A DNA stretch of 64,000 nt from Uranotaenia lowii (GCF_029784155.1 NC_073692.1:158687582-158751581), one strand, 5' to 3'. Positions 23,491 through 34,418 are shown, counted from the stretch's first letter. Numbers and translations: made by a program. The notes: generated from the sequence alone by a model not told the origin.

Positions 23491-23549
23491 TATAGGGAAT
23501 AGACAGACAGACAGACAGACAGACAGAAATTCATTTTTATATATATAGA

Positions 23550-23620
23550 CTAGCTGATCCCATATAAATATGCGAACTTCGTTTCGCAAGCTATTTTAAA
23601 AATGTGATAAAGTGATATTA
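23550..23620 (-). mobile_element. 3' end of a second Helitron, abutting the first
   Basis: On the minus strand, GCGAA-ACGAAG-TTCGC forms a hairpin (about 23571-23586) followed by GGGATCAGCTAG ending at 23550. The next base starts the TC terminus of the neighbouring Helitron, so two elements lie head-to-tail with no spacer. The body of this second copy extends to the right. Its 5' end was not found. Confidence 0.65.
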
Positions 23621-24578
23621 TGTTTTTTAAACAAAGTGAAATATTCCTTACACTGAATAAAAAATACCTTTTCAGTAAGAGTGTTCTTATTAAAAGTTGT
23701 TGTTGAATTTTTTCGACGTTTTTCTGCGAGTTTTACAAATTAAAAACATTTTTTTACAAGTTGTTTAGACGTTTCGAACTACTCTGGCATTTGCTGCTAC
23801 ACACTAAAATATATTTGAAATTACAAAGTATTACTAAATTATTAAAAAATTGGGGAATCACCCCCATCAACAATGTATATCGTTCATAATTATGTTGATG
23901 AAACTTGCTAAAATTAATCGTGTTGGAATGCAAACATCTAAAATGACACGAACCTAATTTGAGTTTTGTCTGCAAGATTTAGTAAATAAAGTGAATAACT
24001 CGGGCAAAATCCGGCTATTTTCCAACGAAATCCGGGCTATAACTGAATTCGATTAACAAAAAAGTATTGAAGGTCACTACATACCGCAATTTAAAATTTT
24101 GAAATATAAGTTGTGTTTCGGAAATTTTAAGCAGGAGTTTTACCGGGACAATATGATCGACTCATTGGGAGTAGAAAAATGATAGATTTGGACCAGTTCC
24201 CTTTTCCTGGTTGAGGTTGGCGCTCAGTGCTGAATTCTCTGGGTCAGTACTGAGTCGAATTGGGGTTACCATGTGGTCTAAAAGGTTTCGTTTTGGTTAA
24301 GAAATTATATCTGTTTTTTTGCGAAATTTTCAAATAAAGTTTAAATGGGTGAGATTTTGGTTTGTATGAAAATTTTAATTTTTTTTTATTGAATTTTCTT
24401 TCTTTTGTAGAAACAAGCCATCTCTTGACTTTGTATCTTTTAAGAAAAAAAAAAAACAACCAAAAACTGAGAAATAAGAGAAATCTTTTGGAAATGACAA
24501 ACATAATTTAAACTGACAACGCTGCTGGTGTCTAGCGAAGTATTGCATGGTTTTTAGTTTTTTAAAAAGTTTTTGTTA
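23621..24578. other. AT-rich stretch, possibly remnant Helitron body
   Basis: No coding content. The words ATCCGGGC and AAATCCGGCT near 24005-24045 resemble the interior of the MITE at 7181-7638. Part of the foldback family of 11.4-12.0 kb seems to recur at 24360-24545. Confidence 0.35.
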
Positions 24579-25290
24579 ACAATTTGAATTTTGTTATTTA
24601 TTCCATTTTTGTCAATTTTTGCCATATTTGTCATTTAAATTTTTAAAATTTGTTATTTTAAAAACTTGTGTCATTATGATCAATTTAAATATTTTTGTCA
24701 TTTTGACATTTATAAACATAAATTTTGTCGTTTTTTTTTTTTTTAATTTTTGTCAATGTTGTCATTTTTGAGATTTTATATCACATTTTCCATTTTTGTC
24801 ATTTGTGTCATTTTTGTCATTTTTGTCATTTTTGTCATTTTTGTCATTTTTGTCATTTTTGTCATTTTGTCATTTTGTTATTTTTGTCATTTTTGTCATT
24901 TTTGTCATTTTTGTCATTTTTGTCATTTTTGTCATTTTTGTCATTTTTGTCATTTTTGTCATTTTTGTCATTTTTGTCATTTTTGTCATTTTTGTCATTT
25001 TTGTCATTTTTGTCATTTTTGTCATTTTTGTCATTTTTGTCATTTTTGTCATTTTTGTCATTTTTGTCATTTTTGTCATTTTTGTCATTTTTGTCATTTT
25101 TGTCATTTTTGCTATTTTTGGCATTTTTGGCATTTTTGGCATTTTTGGCATTTTTGGCATTTTTGTCATTTTTGTCATTTTTGGCATTTTTTTTTCATTT
25201 TTGTCATTTTTGTCACTTTTATCGTTTTTGTCATTTTGATCATTTTTGTCGAATGTGTTGATGAAATGTGTAAATTTTGTCATTTTTGTC
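24579..25290. repeat. 9-bp minisatellite (TTTTTGTCA)n
   Basis: A long array of the 9-bp unit TTTTTGTCA is densest at 24796-25185, with roughly 40 copies. Scattered units lie on both sides. A homogeneous block of the variant TTTTTGGCA sits at about 25110-25162. The long open frames here on both strands (SFLSFL, HFCHFC, KMTKMT) are products of a repeat length divisible by three and are not genes. Confidence 0.95.
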
Positions 25291-26689
25291 AATTTTTTAC
25301 TCTGAATTACTATAAATAACAATTTTATTATGATTTATTTTGATCTTTTTGTCAATGTGGTCAATTTCGTCAGTTTTTGCTCAAACTGGTGATTAGGAAA
25401 TTTTGTCATTATTTTTGAATATGTCAATGTGGTTAATATATAATTGTCAATAATTTGCAAAAGATATTTAACATTATTTTAGCAATTTTCTTCTATCTAG
25501 ATCAACAAAAACCGAACCAAAACTGTACAGGATTTTTTTTGCGAAACGAAGCTATGCAACGTCCCTATGGCGTTTAGAGGAGAAGAGAAAAGAACGACAA
25601 AATGAGGCTGAAAGCTTAAGGCTTGAGATGAATAAGTAACATTGGTCTCATTTGTTCCAATTTGCATCAACGAACGAAATTCTCTCGAGCCGTTCGTGCT
25701 CAGGAAGCTTTTTGAGAAAAGATGAGATGACGAGCATCGTCTGCGTCCCCGTATCGTTTTCCTCTTCTCAGAGCAATCAGTGCTTACGAATATAGCGTTA
25801 GGTGAAAGATGGGACTTGCAATCGCTATCGTAATATACGATATTAGAATCAAGTCCCTATGATTGAGCTATTATACCGGTTCGACTGAACTGGGATACAA
25901 AACAGTCTTGGACATACTTCATTTAATCGAAATTTCAATTATGACAACTTTGCTGGTTTTGCCAATTTTGTAGTTTTTTCCTTATTGTCACGTTTGTCAT
26001 TTTGTAGAAGGCGCCTCTCTCTTTTACTCATGGCAAAATGTTTATCATGCGCGCCCATTGCCTATCGTGCCTATGACGTCATGATAAGCCAAATGGATAC
26101 GTTTTTCAGAGTTATCATTTTTATGAAATTCCTGTTAAAGATTGTAGAGAAAATAAAATCCATTTTTTTAAGATAAAAATCATTTTTATTGTGCAGTCTA
26201 GTTTCACGAAAACGACGAAAGATACGAAAATTCTCACTTATACACACAAATACACAGACATCGATAGTACTCGTCGAGCGTCTGTAAATTGTCTAAGACC
26301 CATAATAAATTATCTCCCCAATCGACCGAATAACTCATTTTTTCAGTAAGAAAAGCGAAAAAAAAAATGTGCAAACTTTTGAACAAATTCAAAGTAGTTT
26401 TTTTCGGAAAGATATCTTTTTAGCATGGCCCCAATTTCCTGCGTATGTAACCGCGGAGATTACATTTTTTTTAACAACTGACATTTTGTGTTGAAAACCA
26501 ATTCCACAACTGAAATCCTGTGAATGATTTTTTTAAATTGAAATATGTCAATACTGATGTTATGAAATCGCTTGGTACATCTGTGTACCTGAAAATAATC
26601 ACATTTTCGTAGGTGAATTAGAATTAGAGAAACACGAGGTATCAAAAAACGAAAAAACATAAGCCATAAATATCATGAAATTTTCGAAA
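25291..26689. other. Intron, no gene seen
   Basis: Mixed intronic sequence. No exon, clear TIR element or RNA gene is recognisable. Confidence 0.35.
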
Positions 26690-26695
26690 AAGATA

Positions 26696-26745
26696 CAACG
26701 GCTCACCGGCAGGACTTGAACCAGCCGAGATTTCAGGTGTCTTTT
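26696..26745 (-). repeat. tRNA-like B-box fragment, probable SINE or tRNA relic
   Basis: On the minus strand the sequence CTGGTTCAAGTCCTG followed by CCGGTGAGCC resembles the T arm and 3' acceptor half of a tRNA. No A box or full cloverleaf is found, so it is at most a relic. Confidence 0.3.
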
Positions 26746-26794
26746 TTATTGGACAAAACTTCCAAAATAAACTCAAAATTTATTTTATATTTGA

Positions 26795-27005
26795 AGCCCT
26801 CAGAGCCGAACGCTAACAGAGCAAAAAATATTGGTTTTGAGTTAATATTTTTTTAAACGTTTATTTATGACACTTTACCACCTTGTGGCATTCGTGTCTT
26901 GGAGTTAATAATGCAAATAAATTTTCATACTTCAAACTATATTTGGTGATTTTTTTCAAGGTGTAAGAATTTCATTTACAGACTTTTGCGTTTCTAACCC
27001 CCAGC
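26795..27005. repeat. Degraded copy of the TGAGGCCCT MITE
   Basis: It shares GAAGCCCTCAGAGCC, GGTTTTGAGTTAAT and CATACTTCAAACTATATTTG with the element at 20396-20653. A short insertion of about 55 bp appears flanked by AGTTAATA on both sides. Confidence 0.5.
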
Positions 27006-27324
27006 CGTCTTATAAAAATGATGTCCGTTGATGCTTATTTAGTGACGCAAAATCCGTTCACCAATTTCAATTTGTCCTCCTATAGTCTTGCCGTGAGACG
27101 TTATTCTACAACTAAAATCAAGTTATGTAGCAAGCTTGTTAATTGATTGGGTAATGAAATATGATGGATCAGATACACTGTTCGAATAGTTGACTGCAAT
27201 GTGAAATAATGTCTTTTGAAAACTTCACTCGTATCACTCCAGTTAAATGTTTCCTTCCGGAAAGATTCCTTCACGAAAAAACACCACCGAAAAAAAACTC
27301 ACGTTAAAAACTCAAATTACTCAC

Positions 27325-27615
27325 AGTGCACGCTGATGTTCTGGAACTGCTCCAGATAGAGACCGGGAACTTTGGGATTCTCCGCCCGGCACCCGAGCAG
27401 CCGGCCATCGTCCTCGACCGTCGGCACCAAGCTGAGCACCGAATAGGTGGTATTGCGGATTACGTGCTCCTTGAAGCGTTTCAGCGACTTTTTGCCCTTG
27501 GTCCACGATATTACAGCATCCGGCCGGGCTCCGCTCGTTTGACACACTATCCGGTACTCCTTGTGGGCGGCCAGAGAGAGGGTCGAGTTCAGGATCTTCA
27601 CCGATTGGGGTTTAA
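27325..27615 (-). CDS. Sidestep-family Ig protein, internal exon: complete Ig domain
   Basis: This is a 291-nt exon of the same minus-strand gene, separated from the preceding exon by only a 497-bp intron. The acceptor is TCGAACAG|TTAAACCCC and the donor is GCACT|GTGAGT. The encoded segment starts LKPQSVKILNSTLSLAAHKE, continues with YRIVCQTSGARPDAVISWTKG, and ends with DDGRLLGCRAENPKVPG and NISVH. It contains both Ig cysteines and the core tryptophan, so it is one whole Ig domain. The 3' phase (one base, T) matches the AT at the start of the exon at 13357-13487, giving a tyrosine. Phase agreement across three junctions strongly supports the gene model. Confidence 0.86.
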
Positions 27616-28112
27616 CTGTTCGAAAAACGAAGATGGGGAAAGATGAAGCTTAGATTGGAAGCATGAATCGACTTTGAAGGCAAATTGCACCAATTATCTA
27701 AATTGGTTGTCGTTTGGCATTTTGCATTCGTGCAGCAACAGTATGTGAAAGAAGTTAATCGAAGCCAAAGGGACAGGTAGATTGCATGACACTCGAGAAG
27801 ATTAATATCCTGTTTCCGGGTTTATCTAGAAGATTAGGTTTATTGCAACGCTTTCTGACAAGGAGGGCAACAGTATGGAAAGAAATTGGAAGTATGGTAA
27901 GGTATTTTTCCAATCATTGATAAAAGGATCAGCAATCAAATGTAATTGAATGTTTTTTTTCTGAAGTAAGAAGACTTTTGTGCTTTTATGATTTTTTTTT
28001 GATTATATTGTACTTAGGAAAAAATCCTAAGTTATACTAATATTAAAAGGATTGGTGTCGCACATTTGAGCAATTCTCTCCTCCATTTTAATTTCAAATA
28101 TCTGATACTCAC
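27616..28112. other. Short Sidestep-like intron
   Basis: A 497-bp intron with canonical GTGAGT donor and CAG acceptor on the minus strand. Nothing else is seen in it. Confidence 0.7.
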
Positions 28113-28316
28113 GGTACATGTCCAGGGTGAACTTGCTGATCCGCGGCGGCATCAGCTTGGTGTTCCGGGCCTGGCAGGTGAAAACCGAGTGCAGATGGTG
28201 CCTCTGAACCGACGTCCACAGGAGCCGATTCTCGATGACGTTGCCGGTGTTCTGCTCGATTTGGTTGTCCACCAGGTTGTCGTTGATGAACCAGAGCACA
28301 TCGGGCTGCGGTCGTC
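28113..28316 (-). CDS. Sidestep-family Ig protein, internal exon: second half of the split Ig domain
   Basis: This is a 204-nt exon of the minus-strand Sidestep-like gene. The acceptor is CTATTCCAG and the donor is TACC|GTGAGT. It begins with two bases completing the glycine codon of the exon at 60294-60407 and encodes GRPQPDVLWFINDNLVDNQ. It then carries EQNTGNVIENRLLWTSVQR and HSVFTCQARNTKLMPPR, the second Ig cysteine in a FTCQARN F-strand motif. One Ig domain is therefore split by a 32-kb intron filled with transposons. The last base (C) joins TT of the next exon to make a leucine codon. The exon is clearly more GC-rich than the flanking intron. The high match to the Sidestep Ig pattern is from memory of the family, not a search. 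Confidence 0.85.
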
Positions 28317-28599
28317 CTGGAATAGAGCAATTTTTAATTTTTATTATTGGTAGTAATATTTATTTTTAAAGTTTGTTGATTTCGAAAAACGTATGTGGTA
28401 TACCGGCCGTAGGAAAAAAGGAAAAAGTAATCAAATTTCGATGATTTAAATAATGCAGAAAAAGCTCGAAAATAAGCCCATAAATTTGAGTTATCTAATG
28501 ATTTTAATTGAAACGTTGTAAATCCAATTGATGTTCAAATTTCCCTTAAATTTGGTAATATTATTTCCAAGCCAAATGTATTTGAAAGTTTTGGCGAGA

Positions 28600-29013
28600 C
28601 AAATATTGATAAACTTAAATTGATTATCAAAAAATTTCAAAAATTGAAAGCTCCATGGAGATGGGATTTTACATTCTTATTAAAAACTTGCCTGAAAGCA
28701 TTTTGAATTTTTTGTCAAAACCTTCAATAAATGTCTCCACTTGGCTTATTTTCTCAATAAATGGAAAAAAATGCCAAAGAAACTCCAATTTTGAAACCTG
28801 GGAAAAGTGTTCAGAGCCTTCAAGTTATCGACCAATTAGTTTGCTTCCTTCTTTAAGTAAACTATTTGAGAGAGTTATTTTGAATAGAATGATGATTCAC
28901 ATGAATCAGAATTCTATTTTCCCTGATGAACAATTTGGTTTTCGTCATGGACATTCTACTACACATAAACTTTTGAGTGTAACTTATATGATTAACGCTA
29001 GCAAATCTGAAGG
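28600..29013 (+). pseudogene. Juan-like Jockey retrotransposon RT fragment, left part
   Basis: The frame carries SSYRPISLLPSLSKLFERVI, NRMMIHMNQNSIFPDEQFGF and RHGHSTTHKLL. This is the finger region of a Jockey-clade reverse transcriptase close to the Juan elements of mosquitoes. Upstream codons are degenerate (LPESILNFL region). At ASKSEG the frame is cut by the 5.8-kb LINE inserted at 29014. The continuation YSTGDALHDIEQAFDSVWH resumes at 34827. Confidence 0.8.
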
Positions 29014-29883
29014 CGAAGCTGGCATCACTGATATGCTGATTGGTTGTGGTTTCATAAGCTCCTAGTGAAATTATATAAATTTACTTGTTTTTCGTTCATA
29101 TTTATTATGTTTTATCAGGCTGAAGTAACTAATAAGTGAATCTAGTGAAAACTTATTCGAATGCACGTCCAATCTCTTTCCGTGTTTTCTTAAATCGCTA
29201 AAAATCCTTACAAAAATTCCTTGCTATTGTGGTTCGTATTGTTATATGGTGTGAAAAGGTAAGCCGAGAATAAAAATACTCGCTGTTTCGCACAGTTCCG
29301 ATCAGTGAGTACTGGAAATCAGGTGAGTCTCAGTTGTTCTCGCAAGTGTAACCACTCACGACTCACTAAATACGTTCTGATGCTAATCCGATACCCTCCA
29401 CCAAAGAAATTTGTTTCCCTTGAAAAAGATAGTTCTCCGCTGATTCTGTTCCGAACGAGAATATTCAACGTAAACGACAACAACAAAAAAAAAAACAACG
29501 GCAGAAAAATCGAACTACGTAAGTGTCTCGGAACCGCTGTTGTGACTCGCTTGCTGGTGCGTGCTGGTAGATTAAGCGTTCTGAAAAGAAGCACACGATT
29601 GCGAGCACACACTCTATCGTGGGCAAACAGTTGTTGGTTCTGGCCCCTCAAAGCAACGTACATACGGCTAAAGTTTTGATTCTCAATACGTTCTGACTTA
29701 GCGAAAGATTCTGTGTCCGTTGCTAGTAAATGGAACGCAACTGGAACATAATCAAGTAGCGCACTTACTGCAATATTTTCGACCACGATAATTCTTCTAG
29801 CCGTCGCAAATAAAAAATTACAAAAAAAAATTCGGTTTCCCGTAGAACAGTAAAATTATGAGAACGTATGCTTGAGCTGTACT

Positions 29884-30020
29884 TCTGATGCTGAATGGAT
29901 AGAGTTTACCCCGCGTAGACACATTGCTCTGACGCTGAATGGGTATTCTATATCTCGCATAGGAGTGCAATTTGTATGACTGAGTATCTGACGCTGAATG
30001 GATTCTTGAATCCCGCGTAG
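29884..30020 (+). promoter_or_regulatory. Repeated motif in LINE 5' UTR, possible internal promoter
   Basis: TCTGAYGCTGAATGG occurs three times (about 29884, 29928 and 29987). Each copy is followed by a C-C-CGCRTAG motif (CCCGCGTAG, TCGCATAGG, CCCGCGTAG). Tandem 5'-UTR units of this kind often carry LINE promoter activity. That role is inference here. Confidence 0.4.
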
Positions 30021-30402
30021 ATTGAATGAATGATTTGTTTTTAATTTGTTTTCGTGAACTGGCTACATGAGCACTCTGTTTCGAACCTTTTTGTCCTGAT
30101 TTATTCCTTCCAAGTAACCGTATACAATAAAAAAAAACCCACCCTTGATCTCTATCTTAATTAAACCAATATCAATAGTACTTTGGAATTTCAGTGGTTT
30201 TCATAATAAATGTTTAATATGTTCTAATTTTAATATTTTTAATTTGCTATTTATTTTTTTCCTTTTTAATTTTAATTTTATTTTTAATTTTAATTTTTTT
30301 TTTTTTGCGTTTAGTCTGACTGTATTGGAGTCTTGTATAACTACTTTGGTTTTAAATTTGATTTTACTTTTTGATATTGTGATTATTTTTTGGTATTTGT
30401 AA

Positions 30403-31479
30403 ATGGCAAACATGACTGATAACACCGATTCAATCTGTATTGACTGCGAGAAAATTGAAAAGAATCCAAACGCACTTCTGACCTGTGCTTATTGCTTTTC
30501 ATGTGTACATTTCCGATGCCGTAACATTGTAGGCAGTGCTGCTCGGAAATTAAGGGATAGTCTTTACTTTTGTAGCCCAAATTGTTCTGATATTTATGCA
30601 AAAATTATAGGAATGAATCAACTGTCGTCCAACTCAACTATTATATCAGCTATAAGCGCGGAGCTCAAAGAAACAGTGCAAAACGCCGTTGCAAAGGAGA
30701 TGCAAACTATAAAAAACGAATTCAAATCGGTTACTGCTGCAATTGAGGCTTCTCAAGACTTTCTTTCTTCGAAGTTTGAAGAAATTCAAACTGACTTCAA
30801 AGATTTGAAGGTCGAGAATGAGAGTCTCAAAAGTGAAGTGTCTGATTTGAAAACTTCTCAGGTATCTCTCACAAATAAAGTACATAAATTAGAATCAAAT
30901 CTGAACAAAATCAATAAGGAATCAATTTCAAGAAATGCTATGTTTTTCGGGGTTCCCTCCTACAATAGTGAAAATACTAGCGAACTAGTTAGCAAAATTT
31001 GCAATACAATTGGGTATGATCTAAAACTCGAGCAGCTCGAAAACATCACAAGACTATATTCTTCTAAAAAAATTGCTGACCGCTTGGCCCCTATCAAATT
31101 AGTATTCAAGGACATTGCCGCTAAAGAAGCTTTATTTCTTAAGAAAAAGGCTTTTGGAAAATTGAGCTCTTCCGTTGTTGATCCGAGCTTAGTAATCGAC
31201 GGTAGAAGCTTTAATATTACCCTTCGAGATGAACTAACTCCATTCTCTATGGAACTTTTGAATGATCTACGAGAATCACAACAGGTATTAGGTTTGCAAT
31301 ACGTCTGGCCAGGCAGGGGAGGAGCAATCCTTGTCAAGAAGGATGCCAACTCTAAACCAGACTTAGTAAAAGACAGAGATGATCTAGCTCGGATAAAAAG
31401 CAAATACTTGGTAAACTCAGACCTTAATATGTCTCTTTCTCAACACGTAACTCCGTCACCTAAACGTAAAAGAACTTAA
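30403..31479 (+). CDS. LINE ORF1: PHD-like zinc finger, coiled coil, RNA-binding domain
   Basis: This 358-residue ORF1 protein is probably the nucleic-acid-binding and chaperone component of the retrotransposon particle. Residues 12-61 form a PHD-like pattern: C12-x2-C15, C28-x2-C31, H36-x2-C39 and C57-x3-C61. Residues about 85-180 are heptad-like and charged, a coiled coil likely to trimerise. From SRNAMFFGVP (about residue 182) onward the sequence resembles the RRM-like domain of LINE ORF1 proteins. The C-terminus SPKRKRT is a short basic nuclear-localisation-like tail. ORF2 begins 62 bp downstream in another frame. A diverged copy of the LKETVQNAVAKEMQTIKNEF region occurs at 55270-55440. 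Confidence 0.8.
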   Translation: MANMTDNTDSICIDCEKIEKNPNALLTCAYCFSCVHFRCRNIVGSAARKLRDSLYFCSPNCSDIYAKIIGMNQLSSNSTIISAISAELKETVQNAVAKEMQTIKNEFKSVTAAIEASQDFLSSKFEEIQTDFKDLKVENESLKSEVSDLKTSQVSLTNKVHKLESNLNKINKESISRNAMFFGVPSYNSENTSELVSKICNTIGYDLKLEQLENITRLYSSKKIADRLAPIKLVFKDIAAKEALFLKKKAFGKLSSSVVDPSLVIDGRSFNITLRDELTPFSMELLNDLRESQQVLGLQYVWPGRGGAILVKKDANSKPDLVKDRDDLARIKSKYLVNSDLNMSLSQHVTPSPKRKRT

Positions 31480-31541
31480 TCTTAATTTTATTTTATTTAT
31501 TATATTTCAAATGCCCTCAGTATTATTGTAATTAATTTAAA

Positions 31542-34418
31542 ATGGAACTAGCAAAAAATCTATGCCATTCAACTGTCGAAGATTTTAATTCTTCCCATTA
31601 TATAAAAGAAGATAAAAATTTGTGTATTTTTCAATGGAATATTTGTAGTATGAATGACCTTGAAAAATTTGATAGCATTTTGCAAACTATTGAATATATT
31701 AATGTATGTATTGATGTAATTGTTATAAGTGAAACTTGGTTGAAGCAAGAACATTGTTCGTTGTATAATATACCTGGATATAATTCATTTTTTTCATGTA
31801 GAGAACAGTCTTATGGAGGTCTAGCAGTGTACGTTAAAAATAATTTAAATTGTAGAATAACTAGAAATATAAGCCTTGAAGGTTTTCATCACATTGGGAT
31901 AGAAATCAAAATAAAAGAACAAGTTTTCGATGTACATGGTATTTACAGACCGCCCTCGTTTCCTGTAAGTAGTTTTTTTATAACTCTCGAAAATATTTTG
32001 TCATCTGTTCCTCATAACCATTCCTTTTTCTTAGTTGGCGATATCAATATTCCGGTCAACTTAACAAACAATAATAATGTGAAACAATACATGTCACTCT
32101 TAGAGTCTTACAGTTTTGTATGTTCAAACACATTCTACACAAGACCAAAAAGTAAAAACTTGCTGGATCATGTCGTTTGTAAAATCAGTGATTTGTCTTC
32201 AATAAGAAATGATACAATAAATAACAATGTAAGTGATCACTCCCAAATAATAACAACCCTTAAATTGCCAATCAATAAGTCTAAAATTATTTTAGACAAA
32301 AATATCATTGACCACTCAAAATTGAATCGCCTTTTCTCTGATTACCTTAAGAGTATAGAACTTGTTGAAAATGCCGAAAATTGCATACTAGAAATAACTT
32401 CTGTTTACAATAGATTATTATCGGAATGTACAAAAAAAGTAACCCGCGAAATGAAGTTAAAAGGAAGACCTTGTCCTTGGATGTCCTTTGATCTATGTAC
32501 TTTAATCAAAATAAAAAATAACTATCTAAAACGATTAAAAAAGCATCCCAATGATTGCCATTTGAAAGACATGGTTAAACATATTTCTAAAAAAGTGAAA
32601 CTGTGCAAAAAAAAGAGCAAGTTAACTTATTTCGAAAATATGCTCAATAACACGACCAATTCGAAAGTGTGGAAAAATATTAATACAATATTAGGGAAAA
32701 GTAAGAACAACACTCAAATAATACTCAATGTTGATAATGTGTTGCTTGAGACAAACAACGAAGTATGCGAAGCGTTCAATCAACACTTTTCGAAAATCGG
32801 TAATGTTCTTGCTAAGGACATTCCTCTAGAAGCAGGTTCGGACCCGCTGTCCTCCACAAGTCGTGTTCAAAACTCTATTTTCTTACACCCGGCAACTCCA
32901 AACGAAGTGATTGTAATAATCAACTCACTCAAAAACAAAAAATGCAGTGGTCGTGATAAAATTTCAGCTTCTCTTCTTAAAGATAATTGTGATGATTTTG
33001 CTAGGATCCTTTGCCAATGTTTTAACAAAATAATAGATACAGGACGGTATCCTGATAGCTTAAAAGTAGCCAGAGTAGTACCTATTTTCAAATCAGGAGA
33101 CAGCTTCGATGTTAATAACTATCGCCCAATTTCCACATTAAGTGTGTTTAATAAGGTTTTCGAGAAAATGCTGATCAACAGAATAAACAAATTTTTAAAC
33201 GAAAATGACATAATATACAATCTACAATATGGATTCAGAGCAGGCTCTAGTACACTAATAGCTACGTGTGAACTAGTGGATACAATTATTGAGAATATCG
33301 ACTCTAAAAATTTGGTAGGAGCTTTGTTTTTAGATCTAAAGAAAGCGTTTGATACACTAAATCACGACATCCTGTTGCGCAAACTAGACTCATATGGTAT
33401 ACGTGGAATCGCGAACGATATAATTCGCAGCTACCTAACAGGTAGGAAACAATATGTTTCCATTAATAACACATATAGTTCGTTACAAAACATAGATACG
33501 GGAGTTCCCCAAGGGAGTAATATTGGACCATTGCTGTTTCTACTTTATGTAAACGACATTCAAAAACTTCCTCTACATGGCGTTCCGAGGTTGTTTGCTG
33601 ATGATACAGCACTTTTTTATCCAGGAAAATGTCCAAAACATATTGTCAAACAAATCGAAGACGATCTTAGGGTCCTTTTAAAGTATTTCAAAGCGAATCT
33701 CCTCACCTTAAACTTTCCAAAGACTAAATATATGATTTTACATTCCTCTCGTAAAATCGTACCGTTTCACGATGATCCAGTAGTCGTTAGATATGTAATC
33801 GAAAAAGTCTCAAATTTCAAATACCTTGGACTTTTGATAGATGAAACCTTATCTTGGAAAAACCATATTACGTATCTGGAAAGTAAGGTCTCATCACTTT
33901 GCGGAATCCTCTGGCGAATCAAACAATTTGTACCGAGTCATATACTATTGAGATTTTACTACGCCTTCATTCATTCTATATTTAATTATCTTATTTCAAT
34001 ATGGGGACGAGCATCGATTTCTCTACTTGCACGCCTTCAAACTTTGCAAAATCGTTGCTTGAAAATCATTTTTGGTCTTCCTTTACTATTTTCAACAAAC
34101 CGGCTTTATTCCAATTTATCGCATAATATTCTACCACTAAATAAAATGTGTGATCTGCAAACCCTATTATTTGTTTTTGATAGTTTACATTCAGAAACGA
34201 ACAGAAATATAAGCTTCACCATCGGAGAACGATTGCATAATACTCGTCAATCACGTCACCTTCAACGCAGTATTTCAACAACAACTCTAGGTCAATGTAG
34301 AATATCGTTTATTGGACCTACTAAATACAATACATTGCCAAACCATATAAAAATAATAAACAATCGACTTGCCTTCAAATCCAAATTAATACTCTATCTC
34401 AAAGAAACTCAAATTTGA
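31542..34418 (+). CDS. LINE ORF2: APE endonuclease plus reverse transcriptase
   Basis: This 958-residue polyprotein performs target nicking and target-primed reverse transcription. The N-terminal endonuclease shows QWNICSM, VISETW (about residue 63), FLVGDINIP (about 166), LLDHVV and VSDHS (about 231), all catalytic positions. A linker precedes the polymerase. The polymerase shows VVPIFKSGD, NYRPISTLSVFNKVFEKML, LFLDLKKAFDTLNHD (motif A, about 597), GVPQGSNIGPLLFLLYVND (motif B) and LFADDTALFY (FADD, about 685). The thumb (NFKYLGLLID) and a C-terminal region with RLQTLQNRCLKIIFG follow. The motif style is CR1/L2-like within the CR1-Jockey group. There is no frameshift or stop. The length agrees with complete members. 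Confidence 0.9.
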   Translation: MELAKNLCHSTVEDFNSSHYIKEDKNLCIFQWNICSMNDLEKFDSILQTIEYINVCIDVIVISETWLKQEHCSLYNIPGYNSFFSCREQSYGGLAVYVKNNLNCRITRNISLEGFHHIGIEIKIKEQVFDVHGIYRPPSFPVSSFFITLENILSSVPHNHSFFLVGDINIPVNLTNNNNVKQYMSLLESYSFVCSNTFYTRPKSKNLLDHVVCKISDLSSIRNDTINNNVSDHSQIITTLKLPINKSKIILDKNIIDHSKLNRLFSDYLKSIELVENAENCILEITSVYNRLLSECTKKVTREMKLKGRPCPWMSFDLCTLIKIKNNYLKRLKKHPNDCHLKDMVKHISKKVKLCKKKSKLTYFENMLNNTTNSKVWKNINTILGKSKNNTQIILNVDNVLLETNNEVCEAFNQHFSKIGNVLAKDIPLEAGSDPLSSTSRVQNSIFLHPATPNEVIVIINSLKNKKCSGRDKISASLLKDNCDDFARILCQCFNKIIDTGRYPDSLKVARVVPIFKSGDSFDVNNYRPISTLSVFNKVFEKMLINRINKFLNENDIIYNLQYGFRAGSSTLIATCELVDTIIENIDSKNLVGALFLDLKKAFDTLNHDILLRKLDSYGIRGIANDIIRSYLTGRKQYVSINNTYSSLQNIDTGVPQGSNIGPLLFLLYVNDIQKLPLHGVPRLFADDTALFYPGKCPKHIVKQIEDDLRVLLKYFKANLLTLNFPKTKYMILHSSRKIVPFHDDPVVVRYVIEKVSNFKYLGLLIDETLSWKNHITYLESKVSSLCGILWRIKQFVPSHILLRFYYAFIHSIFNYLISIWGRASISLLARLQTLQNRCLKIIFGLPLLFSTNRLYSNLSHNILPLNKMCDLQTLLFVFDSLHSETNRNISFTIGERLHNTRQSRHLQRSISTTTLGQCRISFIGPTKYNTLPNHIKIINNRLAFKSKLILYLKETQI

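Larger units (their letters stand above)
14407..23549 (-). mobile_element. Autonomous-type Helitron, 9.1 kb, Rep-helicase disabled
   Basis: On the minus strand the element begins 5'-TCTATATATATAAAAATG at 23549, with a (GTCT)n stretch just inside. It ends in a small hairpin GCGT-AGCA-ACGC followed by GGGTCAGCTAG at 14407, and T follows in the host. TC start, hairpin and CTAG end are Helitron hallmarks. It encodes one Rep-helicase gene (14878-19649) and has a 5' region made of about 150-bp degenerate tandem units (22815-23490). A TA-flanked MITE sits inside at 20396-20653. The 5' boundary is inferred from terminal sequence. The 19.65-22.8 kb stretch shows no coding content and could include further insertions. 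Confidence 0.75.

Noticed and set aside
24725..25322. Long open frames on both strands encoding SFLSFL, HFCHFC and KMTKMT repeats
   Set aside because: They arise from a 9-bp minisatellite whose unit length is divisible by three. No real protein is implied.
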